42,729 bases of DNA from JAPLSN01 sp964482955 (GCA_964482955.1 CAYZZW010000028.1:1-42729), one strand, 5' to 3'; numbered from the stretch's first letter, positions 32,425 to 40,717 are shown. Notes: generated by a model from the letters alone, not told the origin. Numbers and translations are program-made.

Positions 32425-33764
32425 GGCCGCGACGTTTCGCGGTCGCCGCGCTCGCGCTCGCGTTGGCCGTGCCCGGATTCGCCCAAGGCGGAACGCCGGG
32501 CGTGACGCCGGACGCGCCGACCGACGCGGTTCCGGAAGCGTCCGAAGGCGAGGCGACATCGGATGCCCCTTCCGACGACGACGTGTTCGCGGAGGGCGCC
32601 TTCGACGCGGCGGCGGGCTCAGACGCGGGTACCGAAAGCGCCGCCCCGAATCCGGCCGGCGCGGCGGACTCGCCGCTCACGACGGACCCGCCGCTCACGG
32701 CGGGCGGCCTCGTCGCGGCGTCGGTGTCGGTCAACGCGTCGGCTTCCGAAGAAGGCTACCTGGCGCTCGGGGGCATCGCGGGCAAGGTGTTCGCCAAGGC
32801 CGTCACGGCGGACCGCGGCTTTCTCTATGCGGCGGCGAATGTCCGCTACGTCTTCGCGAACGCGGCGTCCGGTTCCTCCTTCGCCGCGTTCCCCGCGGCC
32901 GACTACGGCGAACTGTCGCTCGACTTGGCCGAATGCTACTGGGCGTTCGACGTCGGGAAGGCGGTGTTCGTGCGCGCGGGCAAGCAGCTCGTCGCCTGGG
33001 GCGCCTCGAAGATCTGGAGTCCCGCGGACTTCGTGAACCGCGAGCGGGCCGATCCCTTCGCCGCCGTGGACGCGCGCGTCGGCGCGCCGAGCCTCCGCGT
33101 CCACGTGCCCTTCGCGCGCGCCAACCTGTTCGCCTTCGCCGACTTCACCGACACGGTCGACGATATGGGATTCGCGGGCGACCTCGTCGAACACACCAAC
33201 GTAGCGCTGCGGGCCGACGCGGCGATCGCCGGCGGCGAATACGGACTCACCGCGTACGGCGGCCGATACGCGCAGTGGCGCTTCGCCCTCGACGCGTCGG
33301 CGCGGCTTCTGGGTTTCTCCGTCTACGGCGAAGCGGCGGCGGCTCCGGCGTACGGATCGTTCGACGCGTGGTTCGCCGCTTCGGCCGGCTTGTCCCGCAC
33401 GCTGGACGAATTGGGCAGGTGGAGACTCTCGGCGGAAGGGTATTACGGATCGCGCGGGGAAGACCTCACGGGGAACTACGTGCCGGGGACCTACACGCCG
33501 CTTTACGCGGGCGCGTTCTACGCGTACGCGGCCCTCGACGCGGACAAAGTGCCCGTCGACTTCCTTAAAACGGGACTCTCGGGCATCGCGAACCTTTCGG
33601 ACCGCTCGTGGAAAGCCACCGTCACGCTGTCAGCCGATCCCGCCGGCGCGCCGCCCTTTACGTTCAGCCTGTCGTATTCGGGCGGCGGCGACGGCAAGGA
33701 GTTCACGACGCCCTGGGGCGACGGCACCGTCGCCTGCTCGCTCCGCGCCGTCATGGAGTTCTGA
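32421..33764 (+). CDS. Predicted outer-membrane beta-barrel-like protein of the export operon
   Basis: A 447-residue exported protein. A signal peptide (MRPRRFAVAALALALAVPGFA) is followed by an unusual Ala/Asp/Glu/Pro/Thr-rich linker (about 23-100) and then a long series of amphipathic strands with aromatic residues at their ends, finishing in phenylalanine (AVMEF). The segment KQLVAWGASKIWSPADFVNRERADPF resembles a region of DUF1302-type outer-membrane proteins found with RND and LolA-like genes, but this is from memory. ATG 32421 overlaps the LolA-like stop (ATGA). It is a candidate outer-membrane acceptor for cargo from the LolA-like protein. Confidence 0.75.
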   Translation: MRPRRFAVAALALALAVPGFAQGGTPGVTPDAPTDAVPEASEGEATSDAPSDDDVFAEGAFDAAAGSDAGTESAAPNPAGAADSPLTTDPPLTAGGLVAASVSVNASASEEGYLALGGIAGKVFAKAVTADRGFLYAAANVRYVFANAASGSSFAAFPAADYGELSLDLAECYWAFDVGKAVFVRAGKQLVAWGASKIWSPADFVNRERADPFAAVDARVGAPSLRVHVPFARANLFAFADFTDTVDDMGFAGDLVEHTNVALRADAAIAGGEYGLTAYGGRYAQWRFALDASARLLGFSVYGEAAAAPAYGSFDAWFAASAGLSRTLDELGRWRLSAEGYYGSRGEDLTGNYVPGTYTPLYAGAFYAYAALDADKVPVDFLKTGLSGIANLSDRSWKATVTLSADPAGAPPFTFSLSYSGGGDGKEFTTPWGDGTVACSLRAVMEF

Positions 33765-33765
33765 G

Positions 33766-33803
33766 GGACCAGGATGGTCCGGGCGGGAACCGGCGTTCCC
33801 GCC
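33766..33803. terminator. Paired hairpins between convergent genes
   Basis: GGACCA-GGA-TGGTCC (33766-33780) and GGCGGGAAC-CGGC-GTTCCCGCC (33782-33803) lie between the barrel gene and the convergent metallopeptidase gene. The second stem is 9 bp and perfect. Neither is followed by a T tract, so factor-independent termination is not assured. Confidence 0.5.
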
Positions 33804-33806
33804 GCG

Positions 33807-34973
33807 TTACGGCGTCGCGCCCATCCAGGACAGCCACGCCGCGTCGAGCGACGCCGCGTCCTCGCCGAGGGCGTCCTCGAACGCGAGGGCCAGGTAAGCG
33901 CGACACGCCGCGTCGTGGCGGGCGTACACATAGCCTTCCCCGATCTGCGGATAGGCGGCCAGCGCCTCGACCACCCGGCGCGGCGCTCCCGCTCCGTGGC
34001 GCTCCTCGAGGAATTTCATGAAAGTCGCCGCGGCCGGGTAGTAGTCGCGCCGCTCGTCGGGCGGGCCTTCGGCTTCCGGGTCGAAGGAGCCGAGGCGTTC
34101 GAGGCTCCACGGCCGACCGTCGCGCCGTAAGGCCGCGGCGTCCAGGTAGCCGGGTTTCAGGCGGAAGTTCCCGTAATGCGACGCGAGTCCCTCGGCGAAC
34201 CAGGAGCACAGGTTTTTCGACGCCTCGAGCGTCGCTATGTGGACGAGTTCGTGCGCGACGAGTCCGTCGTACGCGTAGGACGGGTCGGGACGGACCCACG
34301 CCTTGATCGATTCGCCCGGTTCGGCCCAGCCCGAGAACAGGTAGCCGATCGTGATCTTCGAGTCCTGTCTGAGAAGTTCGCGGTCGCCGTACAGCTTGAT
34401 GGCGACGCGCCGCTCCGGCGCCGCGCCGTAGGCCAGCGCGACCGCCTCCCGCCCGCGTTCGGCCAGAACGGCGATCGAGGCGATACGTTCGGGGGCGACG
34501 TCCCGCGTCGCCTTGACGTCGAAGTGGGCGGTGGACAGCGCGGAAAAATCGAGGTCCGCGTCGAGCCACTCCCCGTCGACCTTGCGATAGCGCCTGTCGC
34601 ACGAATACGCGCGCAGTTCGCGGCCCGGGCCGATGCGGTAGCTTTCGGCGACGGACACGACGCATTCGGAGCCGCCGACCGGCGTCACGCCGAGGATTTT
34701 GGACGAAAAGTCCGACACCGCGGCCGACATGCGATAGTCGAACCAGCGCGATCGCTCGAGGATAAAGGACGCGTCTCCCGGCGCGGCGAGGGCCATGAAG
34801 GCCGCCTTATCGCCGTCGGCGATCGCGCGGGCCCTGGCGGCGACGGCGCTCGCGACGGCGGTTTCGTCGATCTCGGCGGGGGATGCTTTGGCGGCCGGAG
34901 GCCGGCCGGCGCAGGACAGGAGGACGACCGAGAGGAAGAGAGCGAGCGCCCGCGCGCTTGACGCGGCGATCAC
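33807..34973 (-). CDS. Lipoprotein with gluzincin-type metallopeptidase domain
   Basis: A 388-residue predicted lipoprotein. A GTG start at 34973 gives a signal peptide with lipobox LLSC (cysteine 21). Residues about 145-345 look like a peptidase MA-type domain: HELVH at 241-245 supplies two zinc ligands and the catalytic glutamate, and FAEGLASHYG (E261) the third ligand, the HExxH...E pattern of gluzincins. The N-terminal region (about 30-140) is a separate alpha/beta domain resembling an NTF2-like fold in its pattern. The GTG overlaps the stop of the zinc-ribbon gene (GTGA), so the two are translationally coupled. Substrate unknown. Confidence 0.83.
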   Translation of the reverse strand: MIAASSARALALFLSVVLLSCAGRPPAAKASPAEIDETAVASAVAARARAIADGDKAAFMALAAPGDASFILERSRWFDYRMSAAVSDFSSKILGVTPVGGSECVVSVAESYRIGPGRELRAYSCDRRYRKVDGEWLDADLDFSALSTAHFDVKATRDVAPERIASIAVLAERGREAVALAYGAAPERRVAIKLYGDRELLRQDSKITIGYLFSGWAEPGESIKAWVRPDPSYAYDGLVAHELVHIATLEASKNLCSWFAEGLASHYGNFRLKPGYLDAAALRRDGRPWSLERLGSFDPEAEGPPDERRDYYPAAATFMKFLEERHGAGAPRRVVEALAAYPQIGEGYVYARHDAACRAYLALAFEDALGEDAASLDAAWLSWMGATP

Positions 34974-35122
34974 GGCCGGTCCCCGCGGCCGTCCTTTTTC
35001 ATCGCGTAACCGCACTGATCGCACTTCATGCCGGCGGCCGTCTTCACGAGCGCGTATTTTTTGCATTTGGGACATTCGAACTTGAGCGCGGGGGGCTTGG
35101 GGGCTTCGGGTTTTTTCGGCAT
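34970..35122 (-). CDS. 50-residue zinc-ribbon protein
   Basis: A 50-residue protein starting MPKKPEAPKPP, with two CxxC knuckles (CPKC and CDQC) in FECPKCKKYALVKTAAGMKCDQCG and a basic tail. It is a single zinc ribbon, with no enzymatic domain. GGAGG sits 5 nt before ATG 35122 and a good promoter lies upstream, so the small gene is well supported. Its stop overlaps the start of the metallopeptidase-like gene. A role in nucleic-acid or protein binding, or zinc buffering, is possible but unproven. Confidence 0.85.
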   Translation of the reverse strand: MPKKPEAPKPPALKFECPKCKKYALVKTAAGMKCDQCGYAMKKDGRGDRP

Positions 35123-35124
35123 GG

Positions 35125-35439
35125 CTACCTCCGTTTCCGGTTTACTGTATCGACATCCGGAATCGAATCCAAGACTTGACGGCAAGTCCCGCCTGTCGTT
35201 CGGGATGCGCGTCGCGGACGGCGCCGCGCCCGGAGACGTCCGCGGGCGGCGGATTGGCGGACGCCCCGGTGCACCAACCCGGTTTCTTCCTCGCTGTAGG
35301 AATCGACGTCGTCGCCTTCCTGAAAAAAGAGGACTTCCGGATCCTTGTTCCGCCGGTACGGGGAATCCCAGTCGGAATCGACGATGGGACTCGGCAATAT
35401 TCCGTCCTTTTCCAAAATCGTATCGCGGTTTCGGGACAT
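35125..35439 (-). CDS. Small hypothetical protein, acidic then basic
   Basis: A possible 104-residue protein starting MSRNRDTILEKDG, with GGAG 5-6 nt before ATG 35439. The first 60 residues are rich in Asp/Glu (EGDDVDSYSEEETG) and read like a real protein; the last 45 are Arg-rich and could be either real or read-through of G+C-rich DNA. It resembles no family I recognise. Its end overlaps the promoter region of the zinc-ribbon gene. Confidence that it is coding is moderate. Confidence 0.45.
   Translation of the reverse strand: MSRNRDTILEKDGILPSPIVDSDWDSPYRRNKDPEVLFFQEGDDVDSYSEEETGLVHRGVRQSAARGRLRARRRPRRASRTTGGTCRQVLDSIPDVDTVNRKRR
35144..35172 (-). promoter_or_regulatory. Promoter of the zinc-ribbon/metallopeptidase pair
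   Basis: On the minus strand, TTGGAT (complement of 35167-35172), a 17-nt spacer and TACAGT (complement of 35144-35149). The leader to ATG 35122 is short and contains GGAGG. Confidence 0.6.
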
Positions 35440-35631
35440 GCGACGCTCCAAGATGCGTTTTGCCCCTCGATCGCCATCGCGGGCCGCGTTTCCGAAAAGG
35501 TCCGATTTTCCGCGGGTCTGAATGCTTGTCTTTGATCATGATGAGGCCGTGATGTTCCGGTCTCTTTCGTCTGCAAGGTTTTACGTTTTGATTTGGCTAC
35601 AAATTTGGCGACAGCGGCCCCGGAAAACGAA
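35440..35631. other. Intergenic stretch without recognised gene
   Basis: Between the small hypothetical gene and the tRNA-Val terminator no gene is supported. The part at about 35570-35620 is AT-richer than its surroundings and contains a short tandem likeness (ATTTGGCTACA, ATTTGGCGACA), not enough to call an attachment site. Confidence 0.5.
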
Positions 35632-35677
35632 AAATCCTTGCCAGGCGATGAACTAAATCATCGTATGGCAAGGATTT
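35632..35677 (-). terminator. Terminator of the tRNA-Val gene
   Basis: On the minus strand, AAATCCTTGCCA pairs with TGGCAAGGATTT (12 bp), with an inner CGATGA/TCATCG stem, and the 3' arm runs into TTTTTCGTTTTC. It starts a few nt after the tRNA and is a strong intrinsic terminator. Confidence 0.85.
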
Positions 35678-35682
35678 CCGTA

Positions 35683-35756
35683 TGGGCGATACAAGAGTCG
35701 AACTTGTGACCCCCAGCGTGTCATACTGGTGCTCTAACCAACTGAGCTAACCGCCC
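35683..35756 (-). tRNA. tRNA-Val (anticodon GAC)
   Basis: A 74-nt tRNA: acceptor GGGCGGT/ATCGCCC with one G-T pair, D stem GCTC/GAGC, anticodon stem CCAGT/GCTGG with loop ATGACAC (anticodon GAC), T stem ACAAG/CTTGT with loop TTCGACT, and discriminator A. The CCA end is not encoded (TAC follows), unlike tRNA-Pro at 25796, so a CCA-adding enzyme is needed. Confidence 0.95.
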
Positions 35757-35768
35757 GAAACCGCCAGT

Positions 35769-35798
35769 TTTATATCGTGGATGGCGCCCGCGTGTCAA
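35769..35798 (-). promoter_or_regulatory. Strong promoter of the tRNA-Val gene
   Basis: On the minus strand, a perfect TTGACA (complement of 35793-35798), an 18-nt spacer and TATAAA (complement of 35769-35774). Transcription would begin about 6 nt before the tRNA. It lies in the short gap after cheY. Confidence 0.8.
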
Positions 35799-35810
35799 CC
35801 GCGGGGCGGC

Positions 35811-36248
35811 TTACTTCTTGAGGACCGCGACGATGCGCTCGAGGACCTTCTTGCGGTCGAGCGGTTTCACGATGTAGCTCTTGGCGCCCGTCACGAGCGA
35901 CTGCTTCACGAGGTCCTGCTTGCCGAGCGCGCTGATCATCACGACCTTGGCCTGTTTGTCGAATTCGATGATCTTCTTGAGCGACGTGATGCCGTCCATC
36001 TTGGGCATGGTGATGTCCATCGTCACCACGTCCACGTTCGGGTACAGTTCCTTGTATTTTTCGAAACCCTCGAGGCCGTCGCCGCAGATGCCGGCGATCT
36101 CGAAGCCTTCCGACGAGAGGATCTGGGAAATCTGCTTTCCGATGAACATCGAGTCGTCGACGATGAGCACCCGGAACGGTACGCCGTCCGGACCCATGCC
36201 CTCCGCGGGACGTTCGTTCAGGGTCGGGAAATCGTCCTTCGTTTTCAT
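35811..36248 (-). CDS. cheY: Chemotaxis response regulator CheY
   Basis: A 145-residue single-domain response regulator with a 25-residue N-terminal extension. The acidic pocket is D31/D32 in VLIVDDS, the phosphorylated aspartate D78 in VVTMDITMPKMDG, and the switch residues S106 (MISALG) and K128 (VKPLD). Phospho-CheY controls the flagellar motor switch. It ends the che operon, 25 nt after cheX; GGAG precedes ATG 36248. In spirochaetes a CheY in this position works with CheX as its phosphatase. Confidence 0.93.
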   Translation of the reverse strand: MKTKDDFPTLNERPAEGMGPDGVPFRVLIVDDSMFIGKQISQILSSEGFEIAGICGDGLEGFEKYKELYPNVDVVTMDITMPKMDGITSLKKIIEFDKQAKVVMISALGKQDLVKQSLVTGAKSYIVKPLDRKKVLERIVAVLKK

Positions 36249-36273
36249 GCCGTTCTCCGGTGGAGGGCGGTCC

Positions 36274-36738
36274 TCACGACCGCTCCCTGATGGCCACGTT
36301 GATCTCGATGCGCCCCTGCGGAACCTCCATGGGGACGATGAGGGCCTCGACGTCCTGGTCGTGGACTTCCATGTTCTCGCCGGTGAAGATGGCCGGCGGC
36401 GTCAGGTCGAAGCGGAATCCGAGTTCGTGGAGCTTCGTGACCGCTTGGGCGGTGATCATGTTCGCGAGCTCCGTGATCGTCGCCTTGACGAGGTCGTCCA
36501 GTTCCGGCAGGTTCTCGCCGTTCATGACGGACGCCACGCGCAGCGCGGTCGGCTTGTCCATGTCGAAGAGCACGCGGCCCTCGACGTCGCCCGCGAGGCC
36601 CACGATGGCCGCGACGCCCATCACCGGGATGGAGGTGGACTTGAGGTAGAGTTCCCCGCGTTTGACGTCCGACTGGAGGACTTCGCGAAGGACGTTGAAC
36701 GAGGATTCCACGAATGGATTGATGTATTCTACCCGCAT
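36274..36738 (-). CDS. cheX: CheY-P phosphatase CheX
   Basis: A 154-residue CheX-family protein that dephosphorylates CheY-P. The catalytic ExxN is E90-L-A-N93 in ITELANMITAQA. MRVEYINPFVESSFNVLREV is the typical CheX start and ATG 36738 marks it. It replaces CheZ, as usual in spirochaetes. It lies between the CheW fusion gene and cheY. Confidence 0.93.
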   Translation of the reverse strand: MRVEYINPFVESSFNVLREVLQSDVKRGELYLKSTSIPVMGVAAIVGLAGDVEGRVLFDMDKPTALRVASVMNGENLPELDDLVKATITELANMITAQAVTKLHELGFRFDLTPPAIFTGENMEVHDQDVEALIVPMEVPQGRIEINVAIRERS

Positions 36739-36793
36739 TGTCTTCTCCCTCTTCCGGTTGCCGGCGCGATCCCCCCGCGGGACGCGTCCGTGT

Positions 36794-38143
36794 TCATTGC
36801 TTCAGATAGATCGACACGCCCTCGGCGCCGGGCGCGGCCTTCCAGTCCGCGGTGTCCAGGCGCTCGTTGGCGCCGAGGATGACGGCGCCGGAGGCCTTGA
36901 GGCGTTCCGCGAACTCCGTCACGAGCCGATTCTGCAGGACGGGGTCCAGGAAGGACAGCGTGTCCCGGCAGATGATCAGGTCGAGCGGCGGCAGGGGATT
37001 CGAATTCTGGACGTCGTGGAATTCGAAGAAAATGGTGTCCCGCAGGGCTTGCGAGAACACGTAGCCGTTCTTCGTCTTCACCATGTGCTCGAGGTAGCTC
37101 TCCGGCACTTCCTCGGCGGGGAAGGCCATGTTCGGCGCCATGGAGATGGCCAGGAGGTCCGAATCGTTCGCCCAGATCTTGATCCGCGACTGGGGATACG
37201 CCTGCTTGAGGAGGAGCGCGAACGAGTAGGATTCGTAGCCGCGGCCGCAGCCGGGGTTCCAGACGTTGACCGTCTTCGCCTCGAGTTTCGGCAACGCGGC
37301 CCGCACGCTCGCGGCGTATTCGTCGCTCCAGAGGGCGTGCGAGCAGGGGCTGTGGAAGGTTTCGAGGTAGAGATCGGCCTCTCCCGGCTCCTTGAGCTGC
37401 AGGTCCGAGCCCTTGCGCATCCGCTTCCAGTCCTCGAAGCGGGCTTTCACCCACGTTTCGTTGACCGAAGTCACGGCGAAGTGCCTGAAGGCGTAGAGGG
37501 TTTCCTCGACGAAGCCGAGGTCCAGGTCGGTGCCTTTCGTCTCCGCCGCGTCGAAGGCGCGGGCCGCCACGCCGACGGCGGGAACGGGCGCGGACGCGAC
37601 CGCGGCGTCGAAGGCCGGCTCGGCCTTCTTCGTCTTCTCGGCCTTGTCCAGCATGAAGATCTTCTCGACGTCGAGGATGATGTAGAGCTTGCCGGAGTTT
37701 TCCACGATGCCGCGGATGTACTTGACGTTGATGTCGCCGAAGATGGGGTGCGGCGGCTGGATGGACTGCTTCGCGATGCCGACGACCTTGTCGATCTCGT
37801 CGACGATGACGCCGAACACGCGGTCTTCCACGCGGAGGATGAGGAGGCTCTCGATGGCGCCCTCGGCCTTGCGCTCGGACGGCAGGTGGAACATCGTGCG
37901 GAGGTCGATGATGGAGATGATGTCGCCGCGGAGGTTGTAGACGCCGCGGACGAAGGGGGCCGCGTTCGGCACGTACGTGAACTTGCCCGCCTTCGCGATC
38001 TCCTTCACGTTCATGATGTCGATGCCGTATTCCTTCCCCGCGAGGGCGAAGGTGACCATCTTGAAGTCGATCTTGTCGACCCGTTCCTTCTTGTCCTCGT
38101 GCTTGGCTTCGGCGGCCTTTTCAAGTTCGATCTGGGTGCTCAT
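36794..38143 (-). CDS. cheW: CheW coupling protein fused to a CheR-like domain
   Basis: A 449-residue fusion. Residues about 25-165 are a CheW domain (FALAGKEYGIDIMNVKEI, NLRGDIISIIDLR) that links receptors to CheA. A linker rich in Ala/Pro/Val (about 175-200) leads to a C-terminal domain (about 210-449) with the CheR-type methyltransferase fold: NVWNPGCGRGYESYS in the SAM-binding position and LIICRDTLSFL in place of the usual CRNVLIYF. The SAM loop differs from the common GCSTGEEPYS, so catalytic activity is uncertain. Similar CheW-CheR-like fusions are known in Treponema chemotaxis arrays, where the second domain appears structural. It follows cheA by 13 nt. Confidence 0.92.
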   Translation of the reverse strand: MSTQIELEKAAEAKHEDKKERVDKIDFKMVTFALAGKEYGIDIMNVKEIAKAGKFTYVPNAAPFVRGVYNLRGDIISIIDLRTMFHLPSERKAEGAIESLLILRVEDRVFGVIVDEIDKVVGIAKQSIQPPHPIFGDINVKYIRGIVENSGKLYIILDVEKIFMLDKAEKTKKAEPAFDAAVASAPVPAVGVAARAFDAAETKGTDLDLGFVEETLYAFRHFAVTSVNETWVKARFEDWKRMRKGSDLQLKEPGEADLYLETFHSPCSHALWSDEYAASVRAALPKLEAKTVNVWNPGCGRGYESYSFALLLKQAYPQSRIKIWANDSDLLAISMAPNMAFPAEEVPESYLEHMVKTKNGYVFSQALRDTIFFEFHDVQNSNPLPPLDLIICRDTLSFLDPVLQNRLVTEFAERLKASGAVILGANERLDTADWKAAPGAEGVSIYLKQ

Positions 38144-38156
38144 ATTCGCTCCGCCC

Positions 38157-40679
38157 TCACCTGATTGTCATTTCGAGTCTGGTCCGCTCCTCGAGCTCGC
38201 GCTTCAAGCCCAGTTCGAGGAGCTGGCTCACGTCGATGATGAGGCACACCGAGCCATCGCCGAGGATGGACGCGCCGGCGATGCCGGGCGAGTTCGTGAA
38301 CTGGTCGCGGAGCGGCTTGATGACCACGTCCTCCTCCCCGATGAGGGAGTCGACGATGAGCCCCACGCGCTTTTCCGACGTGCCGACGATGACGACGAAG
38401 TGGTATTCGCGCTGGTCGTCGGTCTGGATCCGGAAGAGCCGGTTGAGCCTGAGCAGCGACACGACGTCGTTGCGGACGTTGAAGACTTCGTACCCGTCGA
38501 TGAGCTTGATCTCGGCCGGCTTGATGCGGTGGCTCTCGATGACGCTCGTGATGGGGATGGAGTAGATCTCCTTGCCGACGCGCACGAGGAGGCCCTGGAT
38601 GATGGCCAGCGTGAGCGGCAGCTTGATGACGAAGCGCGTGCCCTTGCCCTTCTGGCTGGAGACGGTCACGGAGCCGTTCAGCTTCTCGATCTGGCGCTTC
38701 ACGACGTCCAGGCCCACGCCGCGGCCGGAGATGTTCGTGATCTTTTCCGCGGTGGAGAATCCCGGCTCGAAGATGAGGTTGAAGGCCTCGAGTTCGGTGA
38801 GGACCTTGTTCGGGTGGATGAGCCCGCGCTCGATGGCCTTGTTCCGGACCGCGGCCACGTCGATGCCCTTTCCGTCGTCGCCGACCTCGATGATGATCAT
38901 GTTGCCTTCGTTCGAGGCCTTGAGGAGCACGGTGCCTTCTTCGGGCTTGCCGGCGGCGGCGCGGACTTCGGGGCTTTCGATGCCGTGGTCGATGGCGTTG
39001 CGGACCGAGTGCATGAGCGGGTCGAGGAGGTCCTCGATCACCGACTTGTCGAGCTCGGTATCCTCGCCCTCGATGACGAGGTTGACCTTCTTCGTCAGGT
39101 TGCGCGACAGGTCGCGGATGAGGCGCGGGAAGCGGCTGAAGATCTGGCTGATGGGCACCATGCGGATGCGCATGACGCCTTCCTGGAGTTCGCCGGTGAT
39201 GCGCCCGAGGTTCTGGGACGTGGAGCGGAACTTGGCCGAGTTGGCCTTGAACACGGTTTCGAACTCGTCGAAGGCCGTGAAAAGCGTGCCGTATTTCTCG
39301 AAGATCTCCTTCTTCACGTCCTTGACGGAACGGCCGTCGCGGATGGCTTCCAGGTAGTCGGGCAGTTCGTCGAACAGCTCCTTGAGGCCGTCGCGGAAGC
39401 CCGTCTGCGCGTTGCCCAGGGCGGACTGGAGCTCGGTGAACTGGGTGGCTATCTGGTTGAAGGTGGCCTTCGTGATGACGGTCTCGGACACGAGGTTGAG
39501 CAGGTTGTCGATGCGGCGGCTGTCCACGCGCAGGATGCTGCCCTGGCTCTGCGCCTGCTTGTAGCCTTCGGCCTTTTCCTCGACCTCGGCGTTCGCCTCC
39601 GCCACCTCCGCTTCGACCGACTCGGGGGGCGACGGTGCGACGGCCTGGGGCTGCGCCTTGGCCGGCGCGACGGCCTGGGGCTGCGCCGGCTTGACGGCGG
39701 CTTCCCGGTTTTTTTTCTTTTCTTCCTTTTCGCGCGCGAGCTTGGCCAGCGCCGTCTCCATCTCACGCTCGCTCACGCGGCCGGGGAAGGCGCCTTCGAC
39801 GAAGCGCTCGTTCTTCTTCTTGGCGGGTTCCGCCGATTTCTGCGCCGATACGGCGGCCGCCACGTGCCCGCCCTCGTCGAACGTGAGCTCGGCGACCTCG
39901 GCGGACAGGCTGACGTCGGAGATGATGGCGCGGCGGGACAGGTCGTCGGCTTCGCGGTCGGTGGCGACGAAATAGTCCACGGTCGGCCAGAAGGTGTCTT
40001 CGTAGAGTTTCTCGAAATCGGGCTCCGTCTTGAGGATGGTGCCCGTGTCGCGGAGGGCCGCGAAAACGTGGATGGCGCCGACCGTCTTCATGACGTTGTC
40101 GGGATCGAACTTCACGCTGACGCGGTAGACGTGCTTGTGCTTGCCGGAGGCATCGCGGAGCTCGAGGAGCTCGTATTCGGACAGGCCCATCTCGCCGTCC
40201 TGAGCGGCGGCCGCGCGGGCGGGCGTCGGCTTCGCGGCCGTCTTGGCCGTCGCTTTGGCCGCCGGTTTGGCGGCGGGCGCCTTTTCGCCCAGGAAGGAGG
40301 CGAGGCTGGTCTGGAGCGCGGACGTGTCCTTCCGGTAGACGCGGCCCTGGGTCCGTTCCTCGAGCATCTCCTTGATCACGTCGATGGCCTTGAGGAGGGC
40401 GTCCACGAGGGCTTCGTCGACGGCGAGCTTGTCCGAGCGGATCTCGTCGAGCACGTCCTCGACGAGGTGCGTGAATTCGGCGAGCTCATGCATCTCGACG
40501 GTGGCGGCGCCGCCCTTGAGCGTGTGCGCGGCCCGGAAGATCTCGTCCACCGCGTCGCGGTTGCCGGGATTGTTTTCGAGGACGAGGATATTCTGTTCGA
40601 GGAGCTCCACCTGGCCTTGCGCCTCGGCGAAAAAGTCCTTGAGCAGCTCCTCGCTGCCGGAATCGAGATAGTCGCTCAT
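38157..40679 (-). CDS. cheA: Chemotaxis histidine kinase CheA
   Basis: An 840-residue CheA. P1 holds the phospho-acceptor H52 in RAAHTLKGGA. A long middle region (about 130-380) contains a domain of unclear identity and an Ala/Pro/Lys-rich linker with two AQPQAVAP repeats; this is larger than the usual CheY-binding P2. The dimerisation helices begin near SILRVDSRRIDNLLNL, the ATPase has N box LMHSVRNAIDHG and G1 box VGDDGKGID, and the C-terminal CheW-like P5 domain follows. It phosphorylates CheY in response to receptors such as the one at 9971-12220. ATG 40679 has GGGAG upstream and its own promoter. Confidence 0.95.
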   Translation of the reverse strand: MSDYLDSGSEELLKDFFAEAQGQVELLEQNILVLENNPGNRDAVDEIFRAAHTLKGGAATVEMHELAEFTHLVEDVLDEIRSDKLAVDEALVDALLKAIDVIKEMLEERTQGRVYRKDTSALQTSLASFLGEKAPAAKPAAKATAKTAAKPTPARAAAAQDGEMGLSEYELLELRDASGKHKHVYRVSVKFDPDNVMKTVGAIHVFAALRDTGTILKTEPDFEKLYEDTFWPTVDYFVATDREADDLSRRAIISDVSLSAEVAELTFDEGGHVAAAVSAQKSAEPAKKKNERFVEGAFPGRVSEREMETALAKLAREKEEKKKNREAAVKPAQPQAVAPAKAQPQAVAPSPPESVEAEVAEANAEVEEKAEGYKQAQSQGSILRVDSRRIDNLLNLVSETVITKATFNQIATQFTELQSALGNAQTGFRDGLKELFDELPDYLEAIRDGRSVKDVKKEIFEKYGTLFTAFDEFETVFKANSAKFRSTSQNLGRITGELQEGVMRIRMVPISQIFSRFPRLIRDLSRNLTKKVNLVIEGEDTELDKSVIEDLLDPLMHSVRNAIDHGIESPEVRAAAGKPEEGTVLLKASNEGNMIIIEVGDDGKGIDVAAVRNKAIERGLIHPNKVLTELEAFNLIFEPGFSTAEKITNISGRGVGLDVVKRQIEKLNGSVTVSSQKGKGTRFVIKLPLTLAIIQGLLVRVGKEIYSIPITSVIESHRIKPAEIKLIDGYEVFNVRNDVVSLLRLNRLFRIQTDDQREYHFVVIVGTSEKRVGLIVDSLIGEEDVVIKPLRDQFTNSPGIAGASILGDGSVCLIIDVSQLLELGLKRELEERTRLEMTIR

Positions 40680-40689
40680 CGTACTCCCT

Positions 40690-40717
40690 AGTGTATTCGG
40701 ATTGGCGGACTAGTCAA
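40690..40717 (-). promoter_or_regulatory. Promoter of the che operon
   Basis: On the minus strand, TTGACT (complement of 40712-40717), a 16-nt spacer and TACACT (complement of 40690-40695), followed by GGGAG and ATG 40679. The leader is very short. Confidence 0.7.

Noticed and set aside
35570..35620. Possible integrase attachment site near tRNA-Val (ATTTGGCTACA / ATTTGGCGACA)
   Set aside because: The likeness is short, does not match the tRNA 3' end, and no integrase or island genes are nearby.
37977..40691. Plus-strand open frame of about 900 codons opposite cheA
   Set aside because: Shadow of cheA; sequence is Asp/Glu/Val/Leu repeats created by the complement of cheA codons.
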